This document shows, piece by piece, positions 12,505 to 23,926 of a stretch of 64,000 nucleotides of DNA. The stretch is from NCBI RefSeq assembly GCF_040939455.1, contig NC_134108.1, positions 89,634,001 through 89,698,000 on the forward strand, in the 5' to 3' direction. The stretch's first letter is position 1, and each line of letters opens with the position of its first letter. The DNA comes from Microcebus murinus (taxonomy: Eukaryota; Chordata; Mammalia; Primates; Cheirogaleidae). Position numbers and translations under genes: made by a program. The notes under the pieces were generated by a model. The model did no database searches, was not told where the DNA came from, and saw nothing but the letters and a program-made list of their open reading frames with translations.

Positions 12505-12580
12505 TAGATATTCTCAGGTAATGATATTTCCTCATTTTACAGCATAGGGACCTGAGGATGAAAGAGGTTAAAATGTTTTG
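12505..12580 (-). repeat. MIR SINE fragment, antisense
   Basis: cctcattttacagcatagg followed by a gaggatgaaagaggtt segment is the reverse complement of the MIR 'ctcatctgtaaaatg' core. Confidence 0.6.
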
Positions 12581-12784
12581 CCATACTGGATGAGATCCTA
12601 GAACAAAAAGGACATTAAAGAGAAACTGTTGAAATTCGTATTAAGTCTGGGCTTTAGTTTTTAAAAAAAACTGTGTAAAGGGTTAAAAATTGGGGAAAGT
12701 TAAGGTGAAAAATTTAAGACAACTGAACAGATGCAAACTTTGCACATGTGGAGGTGGATGTGAGGTTTTAAAAATCATACTGTT

Positions 12785-12975
12785 GCTTTTAATACAGAAA
12801 CTTTAGAAATAACCTAAATGTGCATCAATATTATAATGGATAAATTAATCATTGTATAATTAGGCAATCAATATTGCATATCAGTTAAGAAAGATGAACT
12901 AGAATTGTATCAACAGTTAACTCTTAAAAAAGTTCATGTTAGTAAATAAAGCAAGTTACCAATTAAAAACAAACC
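12785..12975 (+). mobile_element. Probable ancient L1 3' fragment
   Basis: aataacctaaatgtgcatca followed by ataatggataaattaatcat resembles the 'cctaaatgtccatcaataggg...gataaata' segment shared by L1M 3' ends. Highly diverged. Confidence 0.5.
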
Positions 12976-13149
12976 TTTGAATACTTTTTTAAAAACTTAA
13001 ATATTATACTGTATGTACATCGTTACAAAATTAAACAGTACAGAAGGATTTAAAATTAAAATGAAGAGTTTCAGTTCTCCTTCTTCCCTTTTCCTACCCT
13101 GTTCCTAAAAGCCATTTGGAATCATGTTTCTAAGTGTTTCTGGTGGTTA

Positions 13150-15523
13150 CAGGAATATCTCGGAGATACTGTGGGTTTGGTTTCAGATCCTTACAGTAAA
13201 GCAAATATCATAATAAAGTGAGTCACACACATTTTTTGGTTTCTCAGTGCACATAAAAGTTATGTTTACACTATACTGTAATCTATTAAGTGTGCAATGG
13301 CATTATGTCTAAAAAAATGTACATACCTTAATTTAAAATTCCTTATTGTTAAAAAATAATGCTAATAATCATCTGAGCCTTCAGTGAGTCATAATCTTTT
13401 TGCTGGTGGTGGGTGCGTCTTGCCTTGATGTTGATGGCTACTGACTGATCATGGTGGTGATTACTGAAGGTTGGGGTGGCTGTGGCAGTTTCTTAAAATA
13501 AGACAACAGTGAAGTCTGTTGCATTGATTGACTTCCTTTCTCGAAAGTTTTCTCTGTAGCATGCAGTGCTGTTTGATAGCATTTTACTCACAGTGGAAGT
13601 TCCTTCAAAATTGGCATCAGTCTTCTCAAACTCTGCCACTGCTTTCAACTAAGTTTATATAATATTCCAAATCCTTTGTTGTCATTTCAACTATGTTCAC
13701 AGCATCTTCACCAGGAGTCGATTCCATCTCACTAAACTATTTTCTTTGCTATTCCATAAGAAACAAGTCCTTATCCGTTCAAGTTAGAGCATGAGATTGC
13801 GGCAATTCAGTTACATCTTTAGGCCCTGCATCTAATTTTCTTGTTATATCCACCACATCTGCAATGAATTCTTTCACTGAAGTCTTGAACCCCTCAAAGT
13901 CATCCATGAGGGTTGGAATCAACTTTTTCTGAACTCCTGTTAATCTTGTCCTATGAATCACAAATGTTCTTAATGGCATCTAGGATGGTGAATCCTTCCC
14001 AGAAAATTTCCAATTTACTTTGCACACATCCATCAGAGGAATCACTACTTATGGCAGCTATAGCCTTACAAAATGTATTTCTTAAATAAGAAAACTTGAA
14101 AGTCACAATGGCTCCTTGATCTGTGGGCTGCAGAATGGATGTTGTGTTAACAGGTGTGAAAACAACATTAATCTCCTTGTACATCTCCATCAGAACTCAT
14201 GGGTGATGGGATACATTGTCAATAAACAGTAATATTTTGAAAAGAATCTTTTTATGAGCAGTGGGTCTTAGCAGTGGGCTTAAAATATTCAGTAAATCCT
14301 GCTGTAAACATATGGGCTGTCATCCAGTCTTTGTTGTTCCATTTATAGAGAACAGGTAGAGTAGATTTAGCATAATTCTTAAGGGCCCTAGGATTTTTTG
14401 AATAGTAAATAAGCATGGGCTTCAACTTCAAGTCACCAGCTGCATTAGACCCTAACATGCTACTCAACCTGTCATTTGAAGCTTTGAAGGCAGGCATTGA
14501 CTTTTCTTTATCTATGGAAAGTCCTAGATGGTACCTTCTTCCACTAGAAGGCTGTTTTGTTTCCACTAAAAATCTGTTGTCTAGTGTAGTCACATTCATC
14601 AGTTATCTTAGCTGGATCTTGCTGCAGCTTTTCTGTAACACTTGCTGCCTCACCATGCACTTTTATATTATGGAGGTGGCTTCTTTTCTTAAATCCCATG
14701 CGCCCACCTCTGCTGGCTTCAGACTTTTCTTCTGTAGCTTTCTTACCTCTCTTAGCTTTCACAGAATTGAAGAGAGTTAGAGCCTTGCTCTGGATTAGAT
14801 TTTGGCTTAAGGGAATGTGGTGGCTGCTTTGATCTTCTTTCTGGACCACTGTAACTTTCTTCATATCAGCAGTAAGGCTGTTTTGCTTTCCTATCATTCG
14901 TGTGTTCACTGGAATAGCACTTTTAAGAACTTTTCCTTTGCATTCACAACTTGGCTAATTCTTTGGTGCAAGAGATCTAGCTTTCAGCCTGTCTTGGCTT
15001 TTGACATGTCTTCCTTACTAAGCTTAATGATTTCTAGTTTTTGATTTAAAGTGAGAGATGTGTACCTCTTCCTTTCACTGGAACACTTAGAGACCATTGT
15101 AGGGTTATTATTTGGCCTAATTTCAGTATTGTTTTGTCTAGGGAATAGGGAGGCCTCAGCAGAGGGAGAGAGATGGGGGGAATGACCAGTTGGTGGAGCA
15201 GTTAGAAAACATACAACATTTATTGATTAAATTTGCCATTCTATATGGGTGTGGTTTGTGGTGCCCCAAAACAATTCTGAGAGTAACATCAAAGATTACT
15301 GATCATAGAATGCCATAACAAATATAATAATAATGAAAACATTTGAATATTTTGAGAATTACTAAAATGTGACACATAGACACAAAGTGAGCACATGCTG
15401 TCGGAAAAGTGAAGCCAATAAATGTGCTTGACTTGAAGGTTGACCACAACCTTCAGTTTGTAAAATGTGCAGTATCTGCAAAAATGCAGTAAAGCAAAGT
15501 GCGGTAAAAATGAGATATGCCTG
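13150..15523 (-). mobile_element. Tigger1 DNA transposon, nearly full length
   Basis: A pogo/Tigger-family cut-and-paste transposon. It is bounded on both sides by the TA target dinucleotide (13148-13149 and 15524-15525). The inverted terminal sequences are caggaatatctcggagatac (left) and tgagatatgcctg (right). At 2374 bp it is close to the roughly 2.4 kb expected for the family. The transposase lies on the minus strand. The copy matches the family along its whole length with scattered substitutions and small indels, so it is an old but unusually complete relic. It has been inserted into diverged LINE-like DNA. Confidence 0.95.
13362..15097 (-). pseudogene. Tigger1 transposase pseudogene
   Basis: Relic of a pogo-type transposase: N-terminal helix-turn-helix/CENP-B-like DNA-binding region followed by a DDE catalytic core that cut and joined Tigger DNA in the nucleus. 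Reading begins at the antisense ATG at 15095-15097. Recognisable blocks in separate minus-strand frames are: 14909-14544 (DNA-binding region, including an [16 protein letters not shown] motif), 14599-14252 (start of the core, with [20 protein letters not shown]), 14190-13951 ([20 protein letters not shown], the TSxLQPxDxG signature of the family) and 13979-13779 (C-terminal part with PTLMDDFEGF). Each block ends at stops or frameshifts, and the dinucleotide spacing between them shows several indels, so no product can be made. The final stop is read near 13362. Confidence 0.9.
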
Positions 15524-15525
15524 TA

Positions 15526-16329
15526 CTTCCATGTGTCTAAATAAAATGTTCATACTGTGATTTAAAAAAAATATTCTGACTGCAGATATCTGCTATTAAT
15601 TCCTGTTGTGATGGATGAAGATTTACCCTGCTTGTATTCCTTTTTCTTTCCCTCTTTCTAGTATTGCTACATTACTGTAGGATATAACAATATTTAATTT
15701 TTTTTGTAATTTAGTTTTTTTTGTAACTTTCAGTTTTTATCCAATTGTTTATCCACATAGTTGAAAAATGAAATAGCTCTGCAACGCTTATCAAATCCAT
15801 AACCACTCACCCCAACCATCCCCAACCATTGCTTGCATCCCAGAGACAAGTAATTGAGACTTTTGGCTGTTTCTTTTGGTATTTAAATTATATCACTAAA
15901 TATTTATATCCATTGAAGTACAGAGTAAAAAAATTATGTCACTAAATAAAATATTTTTAAATCTACCTTTTGATTTTTATGTTTTGTGCACTGTTTGGTT
16001 TCTTCTCTGGAAGGTTAGTGTTTAGCTCTCTCTCACCCGTTCTACCGCCAGACATGTCATACTCCCCATGCTTTGTCCTCCCAGTGTAGTTGTGGCATTT
16101 GTTTGTCTAGGTCAGTATTCTGTGACTTAGTAAATGCTATTCACAGCTGAGGCATGAGTGTGATATAATGACTTTGCCTTCCTTGCATAACTCTTTGTGT
16201 TCTCTGGAGTTAATAATTATCCTGCTTCTTTGCTTAGTTTTCTGTTCTTAGCACACATCCCCAGTTAAAACTTGCTCTACAAACATCCAGATACATCAGT
16301 TATTTTATCTTTTTGCATCTCATTCTCAC
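15526..16329. other. Mixed stretch, possible old LINE remains
   Basis: T-rich runs around 15690-15730; the rest shows no family I can name with confidence. The sequence directly flanking the Tigger1 on both sides may be one split ancient LINE. Confidence 0.35.
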
Positions 16330-18253
16330 AGAGCCTTTTGAACTGTTCTTTTCTGGGGCACAGATAGCCATCGTTCTGGGGATATACCATTTGCCTGTTT
16401 CTGTGCTAGATCCCTGTTTGCTGGATCTCACGTCCTCCTCTTTCTTGGTTTGCAACCTTGTCTTGGTGAACTAGCTTCTCAAGTAGCACCCTGAGGAAGG
16501 ATGCATGGAAGAGAAATTTTGTGAGACCCCAGTGTTCTGAAAAAGGTTTTATTGATGCCCTTGCACTTAGTTGGTAATATCTTGGTTGGAAATAATTTTT
16601 CCTTCAAAATTTTGAAAGCGCTGATGTGTTCTCTTCTGTGTTCACTGTTGTTCCTTCTCTTCCCCCTCAACCCCTCTTTTTGGCAGTTTTAGGGTATCGA
16701 TTCTCAATCTTGGCTCCACTTTAGAATGATCTGGGAACTTTGACCACATCTTGGTATGAGAGATTTTGAAGTAATTGCTCTGGAGTGGAGCCCAAACATA
16801 GGTATTTCTGAAAAGTTTCCTAGGTAATTCTAATATATGACTAGCAATTGAGAATCACTGTTTTAGGGTCTTTTCTTTGTCTGTAATGTGCTGAAAGTTC
16901 ATGGTGATGTGCTATGATGTGGGTCTCTTTTCATCCATCATGCTGGGCACTTGATTGATCAATCTGGAAGTTTATATTCTTTAATTTTGGGAAGTTTTTG
17001 ATTTCTTCTCTTCCAGCTCTCCTATTATTTTGTTATTTCTTAAATCTTCTATGTATAGGTCTTCTGCTGGTCTCTGCTCTTATTTTCTGTAGCTTTTTCC
17101 TTTGGTTTCTAAGTGATTTCCTCAGTTTGATCTTCCAATTCTTCCATTGAGTTTTCTTTTTCTATTATATTTTAATTTTTCTAAGAACTCATTTTTTATG
17201 CACTGATTGTTCTGTTTTTATGGCATATGTGTATTTTATGGATGCAGTATTTCCCCTCTTCTTTAAGGCTACTACAAATTTTTTGTTGAGTTTTTACCTC
17301 TCTTCCCAGCTCTGTTTCCTCTAAATTACTTTTAAAAAAATCTATTTTTTAAAATTTAAAATTTGTTTTAGTTACTTTATTTATTTACTTTAAAATTTAT
17401 TTTTAGTCTCCTGGTTTCATATTTGGGGCTTTCTTCAAAAGCCTTCCTTGGCTATATATCTAGTCATGTTTAAAAGCTAATTATGGATGGTATCTATGAG
17501 GTGGATTGTCAACTTTAGCCTTTACCGTAGGACGATCTGGCTGGGCTGTGGCAGTGGGGAAACTCCTGGTATTAGAATCTTGTAGTATTATATTTTTTTC
17601 TTGGGCTGGTCAGATTCCCCAGAGAATACTCTTTTCAACTCCACCTTTGGGAGCTGAGTAGGCAGGAGATAGTTGGAAGATGTTAAATGTCAGTATGTGA
17701 ATGTATGCTTAGTTTGCCTTTCTCTCTCTTTTTTTTTCTTTACATTTCTTTTTCTTTTAATTTTTGTTTTCTTCATTTTGTTTTTTCTGCATATATGCTT
17801 GGTATGCCTTTCTCATTTGTGTTTCTTGTTACACAGATTGGAGACCCTCTCTCTTTTGCTCTCTCCAGAGAATAAACCTCCAGCCTTTTGGGAGTTGGGC
17901 AGTCATTTAAGGGAGGGGAATCTGCTTCTTAGACTTTTGCCTTCTGTATCAAGGCCCACCCCACCCTGGATCTCATGGCTACCTGGTGCTGTCCATTTCC
18001 GGTGGGCTTTTTGGGGGATTTCAAGGTGTCAGTCATCTTGCTTCCCTTAGCATTCCTGGCTGCTGACTTAGGATTCACCTGTCCCTTAAGTCAGGTGCCA
18101 CTTGTTCTTTGGCTTTCCAGCTCCCAAGTGTTCTTCTTACCAACTCCTTGTTTTTAGGGGTGTTTGCTAAAAACAAATCCTATGACTGTCAACGTAATGT
18201 GTTTTCAGGAGAGAAGAGGTGAGCTGTGAGCTCATCTGCTCCATGTAATCAGA
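16330..18253 (-). mobile_element. Ancient L1M or HAL1-type LINE, antisense
   Basis: Antisense landmarks in order: ggttggaaataatttttcct, a diverged 'gtgctgggcacttgattga' block, ttctaagaactcatt, a ttatggatgcagtatttccc block, and finally ctgctccatgtaatcagaac, which is the antisense 5' end ('...catgttg..ccagaa'). The order fits a 5'/ORF1-containing LINE without most of ORF2. Split by a hAT element at 16695-16860. The left limit is uncertain. Confidence 0.55.
16695..16860. mobile_element. MER5-like hAT (Charlie) MITE with perfect 8 bp target duplication
   Basis: The element carries inverted ends (gattctcaatcttgg / attgagaatcactg) and is flanked by ttttaggg at 16687-16694 and again at 16861-16868, a perfect 8 bp duplication as hAT elements make. 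It interrupts the LINE on both sides, which dates it after that insertion. Confidence 0.85.
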
Positions 18254-18948
18254 ACTGAATAACGTGATTGTGATAAATAAAAACTAAAGAGATGGTGAAA
18301 GGCCTCATATTGTCATAATGATTCTATTTTGTATGTCAGCTCTGAATTTCAGTGAAATTATTTGAGGTGTGTGTTTGCAGAAACCTCGCAGTAGCTCATA
18401 TTTTGTGTTTAGTGGTGGATCACACTGCGATCAGTTGGACTGAAAATTAAATTTGGAAAAGATATTTAAATTCTTCTGTTGCAGTGTAGGTTGACAGCCT
18501 GTATTAAAATAAAATGTTTGCTTTAGAAACCCTAAAAATGCTATGTTGGTTTCAACCAAAAAAAGCTTGTTTTTTTCTCCTTAGATCAGTCATGACTATA
18601 TTAGCATTTTAAGCATTATTTTCTCAGTACCATTTACAACTCAACCATATGTCACCAAGAAAATTTAGAAATTATAGCTCATTTCCATTCCTTTAATGTA
18701 CATTTAAAATATAAACTCTACAATGTAATGTTTCATTTTAAGATCTTTTTCTTCCCCTAGGGAACTGATAACAGAGCATTTTAAGAAACTTTTAACAAAA
18801 ATACTGTTTTTTGACAAATTGATTATCATTACTTATCTATCAGAGACAATGTGTACATTCTTCACTACATATTCATGTAAATTTAGAAAGCCAGTCTGAA
18901 ATTTTTCTTGGACTAAGTAAAAGCCAGATTTAAAATTTTTACACCACC
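18254..18948. other. No recognised feature
   Basis: AT-rich unique sequence between the LINE and the next Alu. Confidence 0.4.
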
Positions 18949-18962
18949 AGAAACAACCATTA

Positions 18963-19302
<340 letters not shown>

Positions 19303-19419
19303 AGAAACAATTATTAAAAAATTGTTTTTTCTCTTTAAAAACACAGTGTTCTTGTCTATCTCAGAAATTCTTTTGTTGTTAGAATTCTGTGTATAGTTTA
19401 AGAGAACTCCAAACTATTT

Positions 19420-20066
19420 AATGATTTTATGTTGAAAAACTTAAATTCTATAGAAAAGGTGAAAGAATAGTTATATAAACACTGTGTATACCCTTCACCT
19501 CATTTCACTGATTGTTAACATTTTGCTGCATTTACTCTTTGCCTCTTTCTATATTCTGAATTTTTACTGAACCATTAAAAATTAAGTTTAGACGTTGTGA
19601 CATCTTGTCCCTAAATAATTAAGTATGCATGTTGTCAGAATAAGGATGTTCTTTTACATAATCACAATACCATTTTCAACTCTAAGATACAATTCTATTA
19701 TAAAATACCATCTAACATATAATATCCATTCTTTCCTGATTTTCCCCAACTTTTAACTCCCTGCTCTTCCCCATTCCAAGACACCAAGATCCAAATAAGG
19801 ATCACACATTGCATTTTGTTGGTATGTGTGTGTGTGTGGGGTATAGTTTCTTTTATTCTAGAACAGACCCCTTCCTCACCAGTTGTCTTATAGAATGTCC
19901 CACAATCTGGATTTATCTTATTATTTCCTCATGGTTGGATTCAGGTTAAACATTTCTTGGCAAAAATATTAACACAGATGATGGTGTTTACTAATTATTG
20001 CATCATATCAGGAGGCACATGTCAGTGTATCTTAATAATGACGGTGTTAAATTTGATCATTTATTT
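19420..20066 (-). mobile_element. L1M-class 3' UTR, antisense
   Basis: acccttcacctcatttcact, gttgtgacatcttgtcccta, a cacaatctggatttatctta block and the tcaggaggcacatgtcagtg block match the antisense 3' region of old L1s in the right order. Ends where the FLAM-like monomer was inserted. Confidence 0.75.
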
Positions 20067-20204
20067 GGGCATGGTGACACATGCCTGTACTCCTAGCTAC
20101 TAGGGAGCCTGAGGCGAGAGGGTCACTTGAACCCAGGAGTTTGAAGGCAGCCTGGGCAACATAATGAGACCCTCTCTTAAAAAAAATAATAATAATAATA
20201 AAAT
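20067..20204 (+). mobile_element. Free Alu monomer (FLAM/FRAM-like), sense
   Basis: A single 7SL-derived arm starting gggcatggtgacacatgcct and ending in an A-rich (AAT)n tail. It is older than the dimeric Alus here. Confidence 0.75.
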
Positions 20205-20261
20205 TTCTTTCTCTCCCTCTCTCCTACTCTCTGGGAGTGGACATAGTATTTGTTATTTTTC

Positions 20262-20566
20262 TTTTTTTTAGTTTTATTTCTTTTAGAGACAAGGTATCAC
20301 TCTGTTACTAAGGCTAGAGTGCAGTGGCATCATCATAGCTCACTGCAACTCCCAACTCCTATGCTCAAGCAATCCTCTTTCAGCCTCCTGAGGAGCTGGG
20401 ACTGCAAGCACATGTCACCATGTGTGGCTAATTTTTGAATTTTTTGTAGAGTCAATGTCTTGCTGTGTTGCCCAGGCTGGTCTTGAACTCCTGGCCTTAA
20501 GTGTTGCCATTACCTTCCAAAATGCTGGGATTACAGATGTGAGCAACTATTCTTGCCCTGTTGCTT
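20262..20566 (-). mobile_element. Old AluJ-like dimer, antisense
   Basis: ttagagacaaggtatcactc through gctgggattacagatgtgag. Diverged and without the strepsirrhine linker. Together with the sense monomer ending 58 bp upstream it forms a close inverted pair. Confidence 0.85.
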
Positions 20567-20685
20567 TTTTCTGGCCTAATGTGTCATTTTTTTCTAGAAT
20601 GTGTTGAATGTACTTCTAAGTGGCAAATTCTGGTCTAGCCTGTAGGGTGAAGTTGTATACCATGTAAAGTAGCAATATCCTGTCT

Positions 20686-20868
20686 CTTTTTTTTTTTTTT
20701 TTTTGTATATTTTTAGTTGGCCAATTAATTTCTTTCTATTTTTAGTAGAGAGCCTTTTAGTAGAGCCTCTTGCTCAGGCTGGTTTCGAACTCCTGACCTT
20801 GAGCCAATCCGCCTGCCTCGGCTTCCCAGAGTGCTAGGATTATAGGCATGAGCCACTGCGGCTGGCCC
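20686..20868 (-). mobile_element. Alu fragment (5' arm), antisense, with internal duplication
   Basis: Poly(T), then directly the linker ttggccaattaatttcttt and the antisense 5' arm ending near gccactgcggctggcc. The right arm is missing. A short block ttttagtagag is doubled at about 20741-20764. Confidence 0.88.
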
Positions 20869-20974
20869 TATCCTCTCTCCTTGATGAAAGAATTGGAGTT
20901 CTTTGTGTCAAGAACTCCTAATATGGGGTTTAATTATGTTTATGAACATTTATAAATAAGCATGGTTATTTTAC

Positions 20975-21450
20975 ATGGCAGCGCTATTCACAATAGCCAG
21001 GAGGTGGAAGCAACCCAAGTATCCATTGATGGGTGAATGGATAAACAAAATGTGATCCATTCATGCAATGGAATATTACTCTGCCTTCATAAAGAAGGAA
21101 ATTAAGACACATTACAACATGTATACACTTTGTGGATATTATGCTAAATGACGTAAGTCAGTCACAAAAAAAACAAATACTATATTATTCCACTTATTTG
21201 AAGTATCTAGAGTAGTCATTTTATAGAAGCAGAAAGGAAATGGTGGTTACCAGGGGCTGGGGGAGAGGGAAATTAGAGTTGTTTTTTAATGAGTATGGAG
21301 TTTCAGTTTTGCAAGATGAAAAAGTTCTGGATATTGGTTGCACAACAATGTGAATATGCTTAATACTAATGAACTATGTATTTAGACATGATTAACATAG
21401 TACATTTTATGCTATGAATTTTTTACCCAAATAAAAAATAATAAAAAAAT
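20975..21450 (+). mobile_element. Ancient L1M 3' end, sense
   Basis: ctattcacaatagccaggag, tggaatattactctgccttc, accaggggctgggggagagg and a terminal cccaaataaaaaataat match the ORF2 end plus 3' UTR of L1M elements. Confidence 0.85.
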
Positions 21451-21485
21451 AAGTACAGTATTTTAAAAGGTATCATTTGTATAAT

Positions 21486-21489
<4 letters not shown>

Positions 21490-21520
<31 letters not shown>
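21490..21520 (+). repeat. (GT)n microsatellite
   Basis: A pure run of about 15 GT units. Confidence 0.95.
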
Positions 21521-21523
<3 letters not shown>

Positions 21524-21639
21524 GATATATCTATCATTATATATGTTAATGGTTATAAAAAACAAATATTTAAAAATTCATACACATATATTTCATATTA
21601 TACTATTTCAAACAGTATTTCTACTAAGACTAAAAATGA

Positions 21640-21985
21640 TATAGTCTTTCTGCAGGACAAGGTATACATTCATGTTGACTCTGAAATTTCACTTTCAAGA
21701 ATTTATCATAAGGAAAAATGAATATGTACAAAAATTTAACAAGTACATTGGTCTCAGTAATATTTATGATAATGGTGAAAAGTTGCAAGCAATCATAATT
21801 GCTCAGTATTGAGAATTAGCTAAATAGATAACAATGTGCGTCTATAAACTCATTGAAGTAGAATGTTACAGAAATATATCTTGATATTAAAAATATCTAG
21901 ACTGTTAATATTTGAAAAAAGCAGATCCTATGTATAAACGATACATCTCAAGTATCTTAATGCTACATGTTGTACTGTAGCCACT
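21640..21985 (+). mobile_element. Probable ancient L1M/L1ME fragment, sense
   Basis: tttcactttcaagaatttat, a cataaggaaaaatgaatatgt segment and the gagaattagctaaatagat region resemble the conserved end of ancient L1 ORF2. Confidence 0.5.
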
Positions 21986-22689
21986 GTAAGAAAGTGGTTT
22001 TTTTTGCAAATTATCCTAGCTCTCTTTTTAAAAGCTGGAAACCAACTAATAGATGTATATGTTACTTATATAGTTCAGTATTACATAAGCTTATGATTCT
22101 CAGAGTTCCTTAAGGAAGAACAACTTAATAGTTGAACAACTAAGAACAACTTAATAGTTTTCTTTATACCTGTCATAATTAAATTTAAATGTTTGGAGTC
22201 TGATTTTTAAGATAGTGTATATTTCATGAAAGTTGTGTTTTTCTTCTTACCTAATATTTATTTAATCAAGTTAACATTAGAGTACTTTTATAGAGAAAGT
22301 TACTAAATGATTCCATGTTAGAATCTAATAGCTATGGGTCTTTTTAACAAAGTATGACATTTATTTTGTTGTTAATAACATAATGATCAGGAACTATCCA
22401 TGGTTAATTATTTAATATTGTGTTTCTCTGTAAGTTTGGTTTTATTTCTGAAGGGTGGAATTCTCCATATTATCTTTTTTGTTGTGTATTGCATACACTG
22501 TTTCATATTTTTCCATGCTAATCCTGGTAAGAATTGTAGCCTGTCTTAGATAATGAAGTACTTCAGCTGACAAAATACCTCAAGCTATTTTGTATCATTT
22601 TGTACAGTGTCTAGGAATGTAGAATATTTAGTCTCACTCGTTGAACTAGATCCTGAACTTCCAAGTGAAGTCAGGTTTCTGTTTGAGTA
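21986..22689. other. No recognised feature
   Basis: AT-rich unique sequence with a small tandem duplication of agaacaacttaatagtt at about 22117-22158. Confidence 0.4.
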
Positions 22690-22800
22690 GCCTTGGTTAA
22701 ATTACCTCATCTCTCTGAGCTTCAGTTTACTAACTTGAAATAAAAGAAGAGGTGATAATAAATAGGCACATACTTAATTTTTGTGAATAGAATATTATTC
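22690..22800 (+). repeat. MIR SINE fragment
   Basis: gccttggttaaattacctca then tctctgagcttcagtttact follow the MIR core. Confidence 0.75.
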
Positions 22801-22919
22801 ATTCCATGTGCATTTACCTTAGACAGGTTTTTACTATACTTGCCAGGATGCAGAGTCTATTTTACTATCTCTGGAGCAAGCATAAGAATTCCCATTTGCT
22901 CCGTGGTTCTCAGTTTTCT

Positions 22920-23095
22920 TGTGCTTTGATAGTTTGAACATCCTGTTCCTCAAGTTCCTAATTTATAAAATGAGAACAGTGATTACACCTGCTTTGTAGG
23001 GTTATTGTGAGATGAAATGAGGATTTGCATGTAAGTTTATTGGAACAGTGCATGGCACATGGTGGCTAATAATTCAATAAACATTAATTATTGCT
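22920..23095 (+). repeat. MIR SINE, second half
   Basis: tttataaaatgagaacagtg, tgtagggttattgtgagatg and cagtgcatggcacatggtgg match the MIR 3' half including the end (attcaataaacattaa). Confidence 0.88.
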
Positions 23096-23414
23096 ATGAC
23101 ATAGTTCAGAATATGTGGTGGCATTTTATAATGTACAACTTCTAATATTTCAATAAACAAGAACAGTCAAATTTGTAGACATTTTTCTCTATGCAGCAAA
23201 TCAGGATTTCAAGGAAATTACACTTTGGCTGATCTGATCAACTCAGATTCTGCTTTTCCAGGGAACTAATTAATATCCCATTATAGTAGACCAAGAATCA
23301 GCCAGGATTCTGGAGTTGAGAATTCAGATTACTTCCTCCTAAGTATTGTGATATCCATAAATTCTTCTGGAGGAACATCTGTGGATATGGCAGTTGCTGT
23401 CAAGTCCCCTAGTG

Positions 23415-23775
23415 CAGTGGTCCCCAACTTTTTTGGCACCAGGGAGGACCCGTTTCATGGAAGACAATTTTTCCACAAACTGGGGTGGAGGGATGATTTC
23501 AGGATGATTCAAGCGCATTATATTTATTGTGCAGTCAGACCTCTCTGCTAATGATAATCTGTATTTGCAGCTGCTCCCCAGCGCTAGCATCACCGCCTCA
23601 GATCGTCAGGCATTAGATTCTCATAAGGACGGGAGGTGGAGCTCAGGCGGTGATTCAAGTAATGGGGAGCTGCTGTAAATACAGTTGAAGCCCACTGCTC
23701 ACCTCCTATGCAGCCCAATTCCATAACAGGCCATGGACCTGTACCTGTCCATAGCCTGGGGGTTGGGGACCACAG
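23415..23775. mobile_element. 361 bp hAT-type DNA transposon with 8 bp target duplication
   Basis: Inverted ends cagtggtccccaac (left) and gttggggaccacag (right). The 8-mers flanking it, ccctagtg (23407-23414) and ctctagtg (23776-23783), agree at 7 of 8 positions, which fits the hAT superfamily. No open frame of note. The interior resembles a known mammalian hAT family whose name I do not assert. Confidence 0.85.
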
Positions 23776-23799
23776 CTCTAGTGCATTAATTTAAAAAGG

Positions 23800-23926
23800 C
23801 ACCTTTGGGGGACAGTCACGCTTGAAGCTCTGACTCGAGGGGGAAGGGGAGACATGGGCAATATATGTAACCTTAACATGTGTACCCACATAATATGCTG
23901 AAATAAAAAATAAATAAATAAAAAGA
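23800..23926 (+). mobile_element. Lemur-type L1 3' end, severely 5'-truncated
   Basis: cttgaagctctgactcgag, tatgtaaccttaacatgtgt, acccacataatatgctgaaa and an A-rich tail form the 3' terminus of a strepsirrhine L1 family. The same terminus occurs in antisense at 56202. Only about 125 bp is present. Confidence 0.75.

Noticed and set aside
14252..14909. Tigger transposase frames as functional genes
   Set aside because: Stops and frameshifts separate the blocks, so they are reported as one pseudogene.
15524..16329. A named LINE flanking both sides of Tigger1
   Set aside because: Similarity was too weak to assign a family or limits.
17673..18050. 125-codon frame with hydrophobic start
   Set aside because: It is T-rich antisense LINE sequence, and the apparent membrane segments come from T runs.
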